From Pedobacter hartonius (GTDB taxonomy: Bacteria > Bacteroidota > Bacteroidia > Sphingobacteriales > Sphingobacteriaceae): DNA of 64,000 bases. The stretch spans positions 248,001 to 312,000 of the forward strand of contig NZ_FNRA01000005.1 in NCBI RefSeq assembly GCF_900107535.1. The letters are read 5' to 3'. Below are positions 16,866 through 27,484 of the stretch, piece by piece. The notes under the pieces were generated by a model. That model saw nothing but the letters and a program-made list of their open reading frames with translations, did not search any database and had not been told where the DNA came from. A program made the translations under genes and the position numbers. Within the stretch, counting starts at the first letter, position 1. Every line of letters starts with the position of its first letter.

Positions 16866-19514
16866 TTGAACATAGGAACGCGTTTATTTTTCTGCATATT
16901 GCTCAGCTTATTTTGTACTGAAGTTGCCTGGGCCCAGACCAGCCTGAGGCTTCGGGGAGTAGTTCAGGATACGCTGAAGATGGGCATTCCTGGGGCAAAT
17001 GTAAGGCTGATAGCCGGTAAAGATACCCTCAATACCAGCACAGATTCTCTTGGCAGATATAGTTTTAATCTGAAAAAACCAGTCCCGCTCTCCCTGCTGG
17101 TGCGTGGCCTGGGTTATCTTTCCACCAGTAAAGATTTTGCCCCTCCGGCTGCCGGAAAAGAACAGGTGCTGCCTGCCTTCACCTTAAAAGATGCATCAAA
17201 CCAGCTGGCCGAAGTAGTGATCAAGGCCAAAGTTATCCCCATGCGTCTCGCGAAAGATACTGTAGAGTTTAATGCCGGCGCCTATACCGTCAGGGAGGGC
17301 GATAATGTAGACGATCTGCTCAGGCAATTGCCCGGCGTGGAGATCGGTAAGGACGGTAACGTAACAAGTGAAGGGAAGGAGATGACCAAGCTCCGCGTAA
17401 ACGGGAAGGACTTCTTTACAAACAATGTGAAAGATTTTATATCGCAGCTGCCTGCAGGTATTGTAGATAAGCTGCAGGTGATTGATGACTATGGCGATAA
17501 AGCAAATTTTACCGGACTGAAGACCGGGGAGCCCCGCAAAATGCTGAACCTGGTATTGAAAGACAAACGCAACAGGGGAACTTTTGGTAACGCAGGTGTG
17601 AGTGCAGGAACAAACGACCGTTATGCTGCGAACTTAAACGCTAACCTCTGGCGCGAAGCCCGGCAGATCGGGCTGAACGGAACCACCAGCAATACCAATA
17701 ACGGAGCAGGGATCAATAACACCAATCAATTGGGTTTCAACTTTCGTGATAAAGTGGGGAAGAACCTAACGCTGAGCGCTAACTATATTTATATGCACAA
17801 CAAGACGGAACTGAGCCAGCAGAGTTATATCCAGACCGTCAATTCACTGGGTACGGTGTATAATGAATCGGCCACGCAAAGCCAGACAAAGGGGGCGAAC
17901 CACAACTTTGACCTTGGGCTGCAGTCTGTAAATGGCCGGGATTTTGTACAGGGCAGTATCCGCGGTGCCCTGAATAATTCGGTAAGTGATGGATTAACAT
18001 TTTCAAAGCAGACCGGGGTAATCCATCAGGACCTGCTGAACGGGAATAACTCCAAGCAGCACAGCCCGAATTTTAATGCCGATTTTGCGATGGCCCGCCA
18101 TTTTAAAAAACCGGGCAGAACCGTATCACTGGGTGTTAACGCCGGTAACAACGTCAGTAAATCCATCCAGGACCAGGATAACAGGATCGGCTACTATGAT
18201 CCTGAAACCGACCTGCTGGTAAAAGATTCCGTCAGAAACCAAATCGTAGATACGCGGAACCGCGTGCGCAATGTGAACGCCACCTTCACGGTTAGTGAGC
18301 CACTGGGTAACCCGGCAGACTCACTGGTAAAAAGAAGCCTGGACTTTAGCTATCTGTATTCATTTACCCATACAGGCAATGACCTCGTCACCAGCTTAAA
18401 TGATGAATCCGGGCTAAAAAAGGTAGATTCCCTGAGCAACAGGTATACCTCTTCCTTCAGTACGCATACCATAGGGTTAAACTATCGTTATACGGCCAAA
18501 AGACTCAACTACAGCGCCGGTATCACAGCGCAGCCCAACACGCTGACAGGGGCATACGAAGGCAGGGCCGATAAGATTAACAGGACAGGTTTTAACCTCT
18601 CGCCCGTGGCGCGTTTTGATTTTATTCCTTCTCCAAAAACCATCTACAGCCTGTTGTATAGCGGAAACAGCAACGCGCCCGACTTTAACCAATTGCAGCC
18701 GGTGGCAGACACACGCAATCTCCAGAATGTGATCATCGGGAACCCCGATCTGAAGGCGTCCTTTAACCATACCGTGAATCTAAGTTACCGCTCGGTGAGC
18801 CCCGGTAATGGAAGTACCCTGCAACTGGTGCTGCGGGCTACAGCAGTGCAGGATCAGGTGGTGAGCAATACCGTTCTGATCCGGGATACGCTGAACAGCC
18901 TGAAACAGGAAACCCGTTACCTGAACACGGGCGGAAACTATAGCTTCGGCAGTAATTACTATTGGTCGCTCCCGATTGCAAAGAGAAAATACAATATTGA
19001 GATCAAAGGCGGGCTGAACTACAACCACCGGGTATCTTATGCTGATAACGTTAAGAATTTTGGTAAAGGCATCAATTTAACCCAGGCATTATCAATGCGC
19101 ATAAACCAGAAATGGCTGATGCTGACCGCCGATGCTTCTTACAATTACAGCAGTAACGTCTATTCACTGGCCTCGGCCAATTCCAATATCATCCAAACCT
19201 GGGTAATCAACGGAGATGCCAGAACGTTCATCCTGCCCAGTCTGAATGCTGGTGTAACGACCTCAAAAACCATCAATCAGGGATTCGCCATCCCGGGAAG
19301 AAATCCGCTGCTCATTGGCGGTTATATAGAAAAAACATTCTTCCGGCGGAAGGGCAGTTTTAAAGTTCAGGGCAACGACCTGCTCAACCAGGGAAATAAT
19401 ATGAACAGGACCATTTCGGATAACTCCATTACGGAGAGCCGAAGTAACCAGGTGACCAGGTATTTCCTGTTCACCCTGAACTGGAGACTGCAAAACTTTC
19501 CCGGCGGCGGGTAG
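16866..19514 (+). CDS. Outer-membrane beta-barrel protein with carboxypeptidase-regulatory-like domain
   Basis: The 882-residue protein has a signal peptide ending about residue 24 (AWAQ), a CarboxypepD_reg-like beta-sandwich (residues ~27-110), a plug-like region (VDDLLRQLPGVEI) and a long beta-barrel of the OMP_b-brl_3 type found in TonB-dependent-receptor relatives of Bacteroidota. No canonical TonB box was identified and no SusD partner is adjacent, so a classical SusCD nutrient system is unlikely. The start is TTG 16866: an in-frame TAA lies immediately upstream and no ATG precedes the signal peptide. Ligand unknown. Confidence 0.85.
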   Translation: MNIGTRLFFCILLSLFCTEVAWAQTSLRLRGVVQDTLKMGIPGANVRLIAGKDTLNTSTDSLGRYSFNLKKPVPLSLLVRGLGYLSTSKDFAPPAAGKEQVLPAFTLKDASNQLAEVVIKAKVIPMRLAKDTVEFNAGAYTVREGDNVDDLLRQLPGVEIGKDGNVTSEGKEMTKLRVNGKDFFTNNVKDFISQLPAGIVDKLQVIDDYGDKANFTGLKTGEPRKMLNLVLKDKRNRGTFGNAGVSAGTNDRYAANLNANLWREARQIGLNGTTSNTNNGAGINNTNQLGFNFRDKVGKNLTLSANYIYMHNKTELSQQSYIQTVNSLGTVYNESATQSQTKGANHNFDLGLQSVNGRDFVQGSIRGALNNSVSDGLTFSKQTGVIHQDLLNGNNSKQHSPNFNADFAMARHFKKPGRTVSLGVNAGNNVSKSIQDQDNRIGYYDPETDLLVKDSVRNQIVDTRNRVRNVNATFTVSEPLGNPADSLVKRSLDFSYLYSFTHTGNDLVTSLNDESGLKKVDSLSNRYTSSFSTHTIGLNYRYTAKRLNYSAGITAQPNTLTGAYEGRADKINRTGFNLSPVARFDFIPSPKTIYSLLYSGNSNAPDFNQLQPVADTRNLQNVIIGNPDLKASFNHTVNLSYRSVSPGNGSTLQLVLRATAVQDQVVSNTVLIRDTLNSLKQETRYLNTGGNYSFGSNYYWSLPIAKRKYNIEIKGGLNYNHRVSYADNVKNFGKGINLTQALSMRINQKWLMLTADASYNYSSNVYSLASANSNIIQTWVINGDARTFILPSLNAGVTTSKTINQGFAIPGRNPLLIGGYIEKTFFRRKGSFKVQGNDLLNQGNNMNRTISDNSITESRSNQVTRYFLFTLNWRLQNFPGGG

Positions 19515-19595
19515 CAGCGGCAGGAAGGGCCGAAGCTAAAGGTGGTAAAAATGACCGTATCTTAAGCCACTATGCTACAGATAATCTTAAAACAA

Positions 19596-19624
19596 AAAGC
19601 CCCGGCGTCTAATACCGGGGCTTT
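19596..19624. terminator. Bidirectional terminator between barrel protein and DEAD-box helicase
   Basis: AAAGCCCCGG and CCGGGGCTTT form a perfect 10-base stem with a 9-base loop, flanked by A and T tracts on both sides, between two convergent genes. Confidence 0.85.
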
Positions 19625-19652
19625 GAAAAGGATTATAGCTTAAAAAGATATG

Positions 19653-20975
19653 CTAATCTGTTTTCGCTTTTGGTCTTGAATTGTTAAACCTTCGGTTCCC
19701 GCCACCACCGTTACCGGCTGGTTTTCTTGCACCGCTCAGGTTTGGTTTATGCTCAGTTCTTTCAGGACGGCCACCTCTTGCAGGCTTGGCTTTACCTTTT
19801 GCTTTCGCCGCTGCAGCACCTGAAAGCAGGTTTTGCCAGCTCATCGCATAAGGATGATCTTCCTGAACAGGAATCTTAATTGCAATCAGTTTTTCAATAT
19901 CGTCCAGGTATTCTTTTTCCTCTCCGTCACAGAAAGAGAAAGAGATCCCGCTGTTACCTGCGCGGCCTGTACGGCCAATCCTGTGTACATACGTTTCAGG
20001 AACGTTCGGTAATTCATAGTTGATCACGTGTGTAAGCTCATCCACATCAATTCCCCTTGCGGCGATATCAGTAGCTACCAGGATACGCGTAGTTTTAGCT
20101 TTAAAATTAGTTAAAGCCCTCTGGCGCGCATTCTGTGATTTATTTCCGTGTATGGCTTCAGCTTTTACACCTACTTTGATCAGATCTTTTACAATACGGT
20201 CAGCACCATGTTTGGTACGGGTGAAAACCAGTGCCGTAGTGATCGTATGATCTTTTAAGATATGGATCAGCAGGTTTTTCTTATCATTCTTATCAACATA
20301 ATAGATCGATTGCTCAATTTTTTCAGCAGTAGATGATACCGGCGTTACTTCAACTTTCAGCGGGTCAGTTAAAATTGTATTGGCCAGTTTCTGAATTTCA
20401 GGCGGCATGGTGGCAGAGAAAAACAGCGTCTGTCTTTTTGAAGGCAGTTTAGCTATCGTTTTCTTTACATCATGGATAAAGCCCATGTCCAGCATTCTGT
20501 CGGCTTCATCCAGTACAAAAATTTCCACATCCTTGAGGTTAATGAAACCCTGGTTCATGAGGTCGAGCAATCTGCCCGGAGTTGCGATCAAAATATCTAC
20601 ACCACGGTGTAAAGCATCAGTTTGTGATTTCTGACCAACACCACCAAAGATCACCAGATGACGCAGGGGCAGGTTCTTTCCATAAGCTTTGAAACTTTCT
20701 TCAATCTGAATGGCAAGTTCACGTGTTGGTGTGAGTACCAGTGCCCTGATTGGTTTAGGGCCTTTGGTATTTGCATGCTCTTTATTCAGCAGCTGCAGCA
20801 TAGGAATAGCAAAAGCGGCCGTTTTACCGGTTCCGGTTTGTGCGCAACCTAATAAGTCTCTGCTGGTTAATATAGTAGGAATAGATTGTTCTTGTATGGG
20901 GGTTGGATTAGTATAACCCTCTGTTTGCAGCGCTTTTAAAATAGGCTCAATCAGGTTTAAATCTTCGAATAACAA
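19653..20975 (-). CDS. DEAD-box ATP-dependent RNA helicase, RhlE-like
   Basis: The 440-residue protein unwinds RNA duplexes, probably in ribosome assembly, mRNA decay or cold adaptation. Motifs appear in order: the Q motif ([10 protein letters not shown]), motif I (AQTGTGKT), Ia (PTRELAIQ), II (DEAD), III (SAT), and VI ([10 protein letters not shown]). After about residue 380 comes a basic, Gly/Arg/Asn-rich tail ([25 protein letters not shown]) typical of RNA-binding extensions. The start is TTG at 20973-20975, since no ATG is available before the conserved FEDLNL segment. A perfect -7 box is 28 bp upstream. Confidence 0.93.
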   Translation of the reverse strand: MLFEDLNLIEPILKALQTEGYTNPTPIQEQSIPTILTSRDLLGCAQTGTGKTAAFAIPMLQLLNKEHANTKGPKPIRALVLTPTRELAIQIEESFKAYGKNLPLRHLVIFGGVGQKSQTDALHRGVDILIATPGRLLDLMNQGFINLKDVEIFVLDEADRMLDMGFIHDVKKTIAKLPSKRQTLFFSATMPPEIQKLANTILTDPLKVEVTPVSSTAEKIEQSIYYVDKNDKKNLLIHILKDHTITTALVFTRTKHGADRIVKDLIKVGVKAEAIHGNKSQNARQRALTNFKAKTTRILVATDIAARGIDVDELTHVINYELPNVPETYVHRIGRTGRAGNSGISFSFCDGEEKEYLDDIEKLIAIKIPVQEDHPYAMSWQNLLSGAAAAKAKGKAKPARGGRPERTEHKPNLSGARKPAGNGGGGNRRFNNSRPKAKTD

Positions 20976-21002
20976 TGTGTATGAATTTTAATTTATTTGA
21001 TA

Positions 21003-21010
21003 CAAAGATA
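21003..21010 (-). promoter_or_regulatory. -7 promoter box of the DEAD-box helicase gene
   Basis: Read on the minus strand, TATCTTTG matches TAnnTTTG exactly, about 28 bp before the TTG start. Confidence 0.6.
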
Positions 21011-21026
21011 CGGATAAGTTCTGTAA

Positions 21027-22364
21027 CTATTGCTCTTCTTTAAAACGGCTGAAAAACAACAGGGCGAAGATACACAGCACAAAGCCTACAACACCGTTTA
21101 AACGGAGCCCGAAGTCATTTCCGGGGTCTTTTCCATAAATAGTGAGCATGGCAAATATCGCAATTCCCAGCGTTTGACCCAGTTTAACGAACAGATATTT
21201 AACCGCGAAGAACATTCCTTCGTGGTTTTCACCTGTTTCTTCGGTATCTTTTTGAGCAATATCGGCCAGTATTGCATTTGGTAATATACCCAGTGCGGCC
21301 AGCGGAAATGAAGCAAAAGTAACCAGGATGAACATCTGCACCCTTGGCTGAAAGGGAAGGTGGCCGAGAGAATAGATCGTCACGAAGATTAGGCTGAGCA
21401 CACCAAAGGCGCTCATCACCAGAGCCTTGCGTCCGAATCGCTTCGCGCCATAATTGATAAAAGGGTAGAAGAGCAGAGAAAGCATTACCATGATGCCCAT
21501 GAACATCCCCCCATTAGATTCCGGAAGTTTTAACAGTACGGTCACAAAATAGAGCAATCCGCTTGAAATGATACTCAATGCAGTGTAATAGGAAAAGTCG
21601 GAGATCAGGTAATATTTGAAGTTCGTGTTTCTGAAAGTACTTTTAATTGCCGGGAGCAGCGCAATATGGGTTGGCCTGCCTTCGCTGTAATTTTTTTCTT
21701 TGATAAAAAGAACAGGCAGGGCCATGGCGATCCCTGAAAAGATACTCAGCCCATAAATGGTATACTGCAGGGCTTCCATCCTTTCCTGAACATGAAAAAT
21801 TTCCTGGATCAGATCAGCAAAGTTATTGGTCAGGGCAGACATGATCATACCCATTACAAAACCTACCTGCTGAAAGGTGGAGAGCTTAACTTTTTTCTCC
21901 GTGGTATGTGCCATTTCGGCAAGCAATGCATTATATGGAATGATATAGGTGGTGACCGACATAAAAAAGCAGATCAGCATCAGTGTAAGCCACCATGCAT
22001 TGGCGGTTGTTTCTGCTTTTTGCAGCGGGTGGAAGATCAGCCCGCAGAAAATCACTGCCGGAAGGATTGCGTAACGCATGATCGGTATCCTTCTTCCATC
22101 CGGATTTTCGCTCCCGTCACTTATTGATGCAATGAAAGGGTCATAAAAAGCGTCAAATAACCTGCCCGAAGCCGCAATAAGGGAAAGGATATTAAAAGCC
22201 CCGAAAACAAGCAGCTGCGGAACAAGAGGTGTTAAGCCCGAATTGGTAGGCGGCAGGTAGAAATAAGGGAGCATGACTATAATGATATTCGTCATCGTGC
22301 CCCATCCCATCATCCCCGCTGCATAGGCAAATTCCTTTCTTAACGGCAACTCTTTAATCGGCAT
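21027..22364 (-). CDS. GPH-family (MelB-like) sugar:cation symporter, MFS
   Basis: The 445-residue, twelve-helix protein belongs to the glycoside-pentoside-hexuronide:cation symporters. It shows the early GRLFDAFYDPFIASISD motif with the aspartates that bind cation and sugar in MelB, and then PDGRRIPIM in the loop after helix 2. It probably imports an oligosaccharide or sugar derivative; the substrate cannot be told. Its start overlaps the end of the upstream APC permease by 11 bp, so the two are co-transcribed and likely translationally coupled. Confidence 0.85.
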   Translation of the reverse strand: MPIKELPLRKEFAYAAGMMGWGTMTNIIIVMLPYFYLPPTNSGLTPLVPQLLVFGAFNILSLIAASGRLFDAFYDPFIASISDGSENPDGRRIPIMRYAILPAVIFCGLIFHPLQKAETTANAWWLTLMLICFFMSVTTYIIPYNALLAEMAHTTEKKVKLSTFQQVGFVMGMIMSALTNNFADLIQEIFHVQERMEALQYTIYGLSIFSGIAMALPVLFIKEKNYSEGRPTHIALLPAIKSTFRNTNFKYYLISDFSYYTALSIISSGLLYFVTVLLKLPESNGGMFMGIMVMLSLLFYPFINYGAKRFGRKALVMSAFGVLSLIFVTIYSLGHLPFQPRVQMFILVTFASFPLAALGILPNAILADIAQKDTEETGENHEGMFFAVKYLFVKLGQTLGIAIFAMLTIYGKDPGNDFGLRLNGVVGFVLCIFALLFFSRFKEEQ

Positions 22365-23712
22365 TCAGGGTAGATGGTTTTTTGTTGAACAGTTTGGAAA
22401 TGAAATATATGACCATAAACCCGGCGAGGATCAGCAAGCCGCTTATCGCTGTGACGGGATCGGCCAGGTAAATGCTTATACCTACAAAAATAGTAAAGGA
22501 AATGAATAAAACAGGGATCAAAGGAAACCATTTTATGGTGTAAATATTTTTGGTATCAAGATCAGCGGTTTTCTTCCTTAAGAAGAATAATGTTGCTGCA
22601 GAGCTTGCCGTGCCGATACACTCCAGGATGATGGAATAGTTCAGGATCTTATCAAATGTCTCGGCAAAAAACAGCGTTGCGATGATCAGTGCCACAAAGG
22701 TGGCCAGGCTGACCGACATGACATCTGTTTTGCTGTTTTTCCGGGAGAAAACACCGGGGATCACCTTTTCTTCGGCCATCGCAAACATAGACCGCGGAAT
22801 GCTCAGCAGATTGACGTTCACAAAGCCCAGTACAGAAATGAAGATGATGACAGATAAGATTGTATAACCTGCCGGGCCAAAGATCTTACCGGCCAGTATC
22901 GAGGCAATGCTCTGTGCAGTTTTCAATTGTTCAAAGCCAATCACTTTTACATAAGCATAATTGATCAGCAGATAGAGTGTGATGATGAGGATGAGTCCGA
23001 GGATAACCCCTTTTGGCAGCGTTTTTTTTGCATCTTTCACTTCTCCGCCTAGGTTGATCGTTTGGGAATATCCCGTAAAGGAGAAATTAATCGCAATCAT
23101 ACAAACACCCAGTGTTTTCGCATAATCCCACCATCCAGGTGGAGTACCGGATGCTGTTTTAAAAACAGCGGGAATACTTTGGACCTGTCCGCCGGTAAAT
23201 ACCGCACAGATCAGTGTAAGTACAAGTGCAATCTTTATCAATGTGATGATGTTCTGTACCTTGGAACTTGTTCTTAGTCCCAGGAGGTTGACCCCAAAAA
23301 GAACCAGTATTCCTGTGATAGCAATGATCAGCTTGTTCTGATCGGTACGCATTTCCGCTGGCAGCACTACATTGGCCAGGTACTCCGAGCCAATCAGCGT
23401 AACACCAGCTATAGATGCGGCAATGGTCATTATCACGATACAGTTGATTGCAAACGCAAAAGATGGGTGATAACTGGTGGAAAATATTTTATAATAAGCA
23501 CCCGTTACCGGGAATCTCGAGCCGATCTCAGCATAAATCAGGGCACCGAAATAGGAGAATATCCCTCCGATGATCCATGCCAGATAGAACAGTTCGGGAA
23601 TCTGTGCATTGGCAGCAACACTAACCGGGGTACGGAAAATGCCCATGCCGATCACGAAACTGATCACGATCATGGACAGATCAAAAAGGGTGAGTAGTTT
23701 TTTTGATTGCAT
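22354..23712 (-). CDS. APC-superfamily amino acid permease
   Basis: The 452-residue protein has about twelve helices and the APC signature in helix 1, VISFVIGMGIFRTPVSVA, where the GxGIF segment binds the substrate backbone, followed by YAEIGSRFPVTGAYYKIF. It imports an amino acid or exchanges one for another; specificity is not readable. ATG at 23710-23712. The gene overlaps the GPH symporter downstream by 11 bp. About 145 bp upstream are two GTTC-N6-GAAC palindromes that may regulate it or the divergent small gene. Confidence 0.87.
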   Translation of the reverse strand: MQSKKLLTLFDLSMIVISFVIGMGIFRTPVSVAANAQIPELFYLAWIIGGIFSYFGALIYAEIGSRFPVTGAYYKIFSTSYHPSFAFAINCIVIMTIAASIAGVTLIGSEYLANVVLPAEMRTDQNKLIIAITGILVLFGVNLLGLRTSSKVQNIITLIKIALVLTLICAVFTGGQVQSIPAVFKTASGTPPGWWDYAKTLGVCMIAINFSFTGYSQTINLGGEVKDAKKTLPKGVILGLILIITLYLLINYAYVKVIGFEQLKTAQSIASILAGKIFGPAGYTILSVIIFISVLGFVNVNLLSIPRSMFAMAEEKVIPGVFSRKNSKTDVMSVSLATFVALIIATLFFAETFDKILNYSIILECIGTASSAATLFFLRKKTADLDTKNIYTIKWFPLIPVLFISFTIFVGISIYLADPVTAISGLLILAGFMVIYFISKLFNKKPSTLNAD

Positions 23713-23856
23713 ATAGCGTTAAATAATGCTGAAAGGTACATCAAATTGCGTTTCGATGATCAATCCTGCTGTCTAAATTAAGCTGAATCATCGGATTTGA
23801 TGATGATGCGGTTTGGAGGGGCAATCTGCAACCGGGAAATTAGATTCCGGTTAATT

Positions 23857-23891
23857 GTTCATTTGCGAACAAATACTGTTCATTTTTGAAC
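23857..23891. promoter_or_regulatory. Tandem GTTC-N6-GAAC palindromes between divergent genes
   Basis: GTTCATTTGCGAAC (23857-23870) and GTTCATTTTTGAAC (23878-23891) are two copies of one 14-bp palindrome whose starts are 21 bp apart, about two helical turns, as expected for a dimeric regulator binding cooperatively on one DNA face. They lie in the 306-bp spacer between the APC permease (minus) and a small protein gene (plus). The regulator is not evident nearby. Confidence 0.55.
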
Positions 23892-24018
23892 GCACAGCAG
23901 TCGTATTATTAAATTAAATATTTGATTTACAGTGTTTTGTTCGTGTTTTTAAAATTGGTATGTGATTAGCTCTCGCAAAGCAGACGGGACGTTCCTGTCC
24001 GGATTTTAAATACATGTC

Positions 24019-24399
24019 ATGAACTTACTCCTTACCATTATTGTTCAAAGTTACCTGTATGTGCTTTTAACATTTTTCCAGTTTCCTAATTATACAAAAC
24101 ACTGGAACGGGGGAGACAGACCCGGCCATACCTTTGCCTCTTTTGAAGATTTTAACGGCAAACAGGATTTTAAGGTGCAGAGAAATGCTAAGGGTGATTT
24201 TTCCCTTGTATACTCCGCAGAGCTGAAAAAAGGAAAATTATCAATTGAAATAAAAAAGGGTTCAGCAACAATTGTCCAGCGGGACGTGAACGGAAGCGTT
24301 GCTGACTCAATAAAATTAGATAATAGCAAAGGTGAAAAATATCATGTTACTTTCAGGGCAAAACATGCTGAAGGGAAGTTTGATGTTAAATACAATTAA
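24019..24399 (+). CDS. Small hypothetical protein with N-terminal hydrophobic segment
   Basis: The 126-residue protein begins with a hydrophobic stretch (residues ~3-22, uncharged signal-like or anchor) and continues as a polar, beta-strand-rich domain with alternating patterns (DFSLVYSAELKKGKLSIEI, KYHVTFRAKHAEGKFDVKYN). This suggests a small exported or membrane-anchored beta-sandwich. I do not recognise a named family. ATG 24019. It is convergent with the oxidoreductase gene at a distance of only 5 bp. The GTTC-N6-GAAC tandem site lies about 130 bp upstream. Confidence 0.6.
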   Translation: MNLLLTIIVQSYLYVLLTFFQFPNYTKHWNGGDRPGHTFASFEDFNGKQDFKVQRNAKGDFSLVYSAELKKGKLSIEIKKGSATIVQRDVNGSVADSIKLDNSKGEKYHVTFRAKHAEGKFDVKYN

Positions 24400-24404
24400 G
24401 GGGA

Positions 24405-25421
24405 TCAATTTCCAAGCATTTCCAGCTGCCAGATGACCTGTTCTTCAGTAACCGGAAATTGCACATCATTACGCACCGTCTGATACACGGCATTGAACAA
24501 TTCATTGTAGGCGCCTTTGGGTGCTGCCAATAATGCTGTGCTTTTCTGACCGTCCATATCCATGAGTACCAGTTTGCCTTCACCGCCTTCGGCTTCTGCG
24601 CCAAATCCGTTATGCACAGGCAGCATATCTTCCGCCAACTGGGCTTCCTGCACATCAGTACGCATCTTTAAAAAGCTGCCCGATGTACCATGCACCACAA
24701 ATCCATATTCCGGTTCTGCAATGAGCAGGCCGGAGGTTAAGTATACGTTCAGCTGATCGGGATATTTCAGGTGAAAATGAAAATAGTCATCTACCTCAGA
24801 GCCTGTCCGGTGTATTGCAGTTGTTTTTTCATAACTCAGCGGCTTGCCTAAAATGCTGATGGCGCCGTCAATCAGATGAGAGCCGAGGTCATACATCAAT
24901 CCATTGCCCGGCACTGCTGCACTCTCTTTAAATTGTTTATTTCCGATAGCCATACGGTACCGGTCTATCCTGAAATGGATTTCAATTAACTTCCCCAGCC
25001 GGCCGCTCTCTATCACCTGTTTTACAGAAAGAAAATCGCTGTTATACCTGCGGTTATGGTAAACCATCACCTTTAAACCAGACGAACGGCCAAGCTCAAA
25101 CAGAGAATTGGCTTCAGCAGCTGTCACGGCTGCGGGTTTTTCAATCAGCACGTGTTTTCCTGCCCGAAGGGCCTGCATAGCGAAATCAAAGTGAGTGTAG
25201 TTGGGGGTATTTACCACAACCAGCTCAATTTCCTCATCGTTCAATAATTCATCAATAGTGCCGTAGCTTTTCAGACCCGGGTATTTGAGTCCTGCTTTTT
25301 TCTCATGGCGCTCTGCAACAGCTTTGAAGAGGAAACCCGGATTTGTTGCTAAAAAGGGTGCGTGGAATATTCTTCCGGACATTCCGTAAGACAGGAGGCC
25401 GGTTATGATCGGTTTTGACAT
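24405..25421 (-). CDS. Gfo/Idh/MocA-family NAD(P)-dependent oxidoreductase
   Basis: The 338-residue protein has an N-terminal Rossmann fold (ITGLLSYGMSGRIFHAPF) and the family's catalytic EKP motif in GKHVLIEKPAAVT, about residue 95, followed by an alpha/beta C-terminal domain with a YDLGSHLIDGA segment carrying the conserved histidine. It resembles the YdgJ/YhhX branch, whose members oxidise or reduce sugars or inositols; substrate unknown. ATG at 25419-25421. It is convergent with the small gene at 24019 and divergent from parE. Confidence 0.88.
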   Translation of the reverse strand: MSKPIITGLLSYGMSGRIFHAPFLATNPGFLFKAVAERHEKKAGLKYPGLKSYGTIDELLNDEEIELVVVNTPNYTHFDFAMQALRAGKHVLIEKPAAVTAAEANSLFELGRSSGLKVMVYHNRRYNSDFLSVKQVIESGRLGKLIEIHFRIDRYRMAIGNKQFKESAAVPGNGLMYDLGSHLIDGAISILGKPLSYEKTTAIHRTGSEVDDYFHFHLKYPDQLNVYLTSGLLIAEPEYGFVVHGTSGSFLKMRTDVQEAQLAEDMLPVHNGFGAEAEGGEGKLVLMDMDGQKSTALLAAPKGAYNELFNAVYQTVRNDVQFPVTEEQVIWQLEMLGN

Positions 25422-25545
25422 TGATATGAATTAAATGTTTAAATTATATAAAATAAATAGGTTATGATTGATATGGTAAATCTTTTTTACTGTCTGAATT
25501 GTGTATTTGTTGAAAACTGTATATCTGTAAACACGCATATTTCAG

Positions 25546-25553
25546 TAGATTTG
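25546..25553 (+). promoter_or_regulatory. -7 promoter box of parE
   Basis: TAGATTTG is an exact TAnnTTTG match, 17 bp before the parE ATG. Confidence 0.6.
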
Positions 25554-25570
25554 GGGATAATACAAATTTT

Positions 25571-27484
25571 ATGGCAGAACCTATTTATAACGATGACAGT
25601 ATACGGTCGCTCGACTGGAAGGAACACATCAGGTTACGGCCCGGGATGTATATCGGAAAGTTAGGTGACGGATCTGCACAGGATGACGGTATCTACGTGC
25701 TGCTGAAGGAGATCATGGATAACTCTATCGATGAGTTTGTCATGGGCTCCGGGCGGACGATCGATATTACGGTTTCTGATTCGAAGGTAAATGTACGCGA
25801 TTACGGACGGGGAATTCCCCTGGGAAAAGTAATCGACTGTGTGTCGAAAATCAATACCGGTGGTAAGTATGACAGCAACGCCTTTCAGAAATCTGTAGGA
25901 CTGAATGGCGTGGGTACCAAAGCAGTGAACGCACTGTCTACCAACTTTGTGGTACAGTCATACCGTGACGGCAAAACCAAAAAAGTAGAATTTTCAAGAG
26001 GAGAGATCGTCATTGACCATCCTATTATTGATACCACGCAGCGGAATGGTACAGCCATTACCTTTTATCCTGATGAAAGTATCTTTAGAAATTATCACTA
26101 TATCCCTGATTTTGTAGAAAGCATGATCTGGAACTACGTGTTCCTGAACACGGGCCTGACGGTGAATTTCAACAATCAGAAGTATTTCTCTGAACGTGGA
26201 CTCTATGACCTGCTGCATAAAGTGGCTGACGTGGAGAATATCCGTTATCCGATCATTCACCTGAAGGGGAACGATATCGAGATTGCGATGACACACGGAC
26301 AGCAGTACGGTGAGGATTACCATTCATTCGTGAACGGACAGCATACCACCCAGGGTGGAACACACCAGGCGGCATTCAGGGAAGCGGTGGTGAAAACCAT
26401 CCGTGAATTCTACAAAAAGGAATATGAGGCATCGGATATCAGGGCCTCTATCATCGCCGCAATTTCTGTACGTGTGCAGGAGCCTGTATTTGAGTCACAG
26501 ACAAAAACCAAGCTGGGTTCCCAGAACATGGGGCCTGAGGGTCCATCCGTCCGTACCTTCATCAATGATTTTGTAAAAAAAGAACTGGATGATTACCTGC
26601 ACAAACATACGGATGTTGCAGACGCACTACTGAAACGTATCCTGCAGTCTGAGCGTGAACGTAAAGATATCGCCGGTATCAAAAAGCTGGCTAACGACCG
26701 TGCTAAAAAGGCATCACTGCACAACAAGAAACTGAGGGACTGCAAGGTCCATTTCAATACCACGCATGACAAGCGTTACGAAACCACACTGTTTATTACA
26801 GAAGGGGATTCTGCATCCGGCTCCATCACCAAATCAAGAGATGTGGATTGCCAGGCCGTATTCAGTTTGAAGGGTAAGCCGCTGAACTGTTATGAACTGA
26901 CAAAAAAGGTGGTGTATGAGAATGAGGAGTTTAACCTTTTGCAGCACGCACTGAACATTGAAGACGGACTGGATGGCCTGCACTATAACAATATCGTGAT
27001 CGCTACCGATGCCGATGTTGACGGAATGCACATCAGGCTTCTCATGATGACCTTCTTCCTGCAATTCTTCCCTGACCTGGTAAGGGCAGGACATGTATAC
27101 ATCCTGCAGACACCACTTTTCAGGGTGCGCAATAAAAAGGAAACCATCTATTGTTACAGTGACGAAGAGCGCCGGAATGCAATCACCAAATTAGGCAGTA
27201 AACCAGAGATCACAAGGTTTAAAGGTTTGGGAGAGATCTCACCTGATGAATTTGGACTGTTTATCGGAAAGGACATCCGTCTGGATCCTGTGATATTAAA
27301 AGATCAGACGATAAAAAACCTGCTGGAATATTATATGGGCAAAAATACGCCCGACAGGCAGCAGCATATCATCAGAAACCTGAGAATAGAAAAAGATACC
27401 ATCGAGGAACTTGTTTCTGCCGATCAGGAAGCTGCCACTGCCGCAGTTTCAGAAGATATCGTAGAAATTGCAGAATCAGCTTAG
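25571..27484 (+). CDS. parE: DNA topoisomerase IV subunit B
   Basis: The 637-residue ATPase/TOPRIM subunit of topoisomerase IV decatenates daughter chromosomes. The GHKL ATP site is clear (Glu47 and Asn51 in [20 protein letters not shown] 77-83, [13 protein letters not shown] 110-122). The transducer carries a QTKTKLGSQ segment, and the TOPRIM domain has EGDSASGS and DADVDGMHI. Its partner parC lies 9.5 kb downstream, so assignment to topo IV rather than gyrase is supported by this pairing. Its stop overlaps the stop of the minus-strand yihY-like gene by 4 bp. Confidence 0.93.
   Translation: MAEPIYNDDSIRSLDWKEHIRLRPGMYIGKLGDGSAQDDGIYVLLKEIMDNSIDEFVMGSGRTIDITVSDSKVNVRDYGRGIPLGKVIDCVSKINTGGKYDSNAFQKSVGLNGVGTKAVNALSTNFVVQSYRDGKTKKVEFSRGEIVIDHPIIDTTQRNGTAITFYPDESIFRNYHYIPDFVESMIWNYVFLNTGLTVNFNNQKYFSERGLYDLLHKVADVENIRYPIIHLKGNDIEIAMTHGQQYGEDYHSFVNGQHTTQGGTHQAAFREAVVKTIREFYKKEYEASDIRASIIAAISVRVQEPVFESQTKTKLGSQNMGPEGPSVRTFINDFVKKELDDYLHKHTDVADALLKRILQSERERKDIAGIKKLANDRAKKASLHNKKLRDCKVHFNTTHDKRYETTLFITEGDSASGSITKSRDVDCQAVFSLKGKPLNCYELTKKVVYENEEFNLLQHALNIEDGLDGLHYNNIVIATDADVDGMHIRLLMMTFFLQFFPDLVRAGHVYILQTPLFRVRNKKETIYCYSDEERRNAITKLGSKPEITRFKGLGEISPDEFGLFIGKDIRLDPVILKDQTIKNLLEYYMGKNTPDRQQHIIRNLRIEKDTIEELVSADQEAATAAVSEDIVEIAESA

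Noticed and set aside
22354..23712. APC permease and GPH symporter considered as part of the xylose system
   Set aside because: They are 12 kb from the xyl genes, lack the xyl palindrome and belong to families of different substrates.
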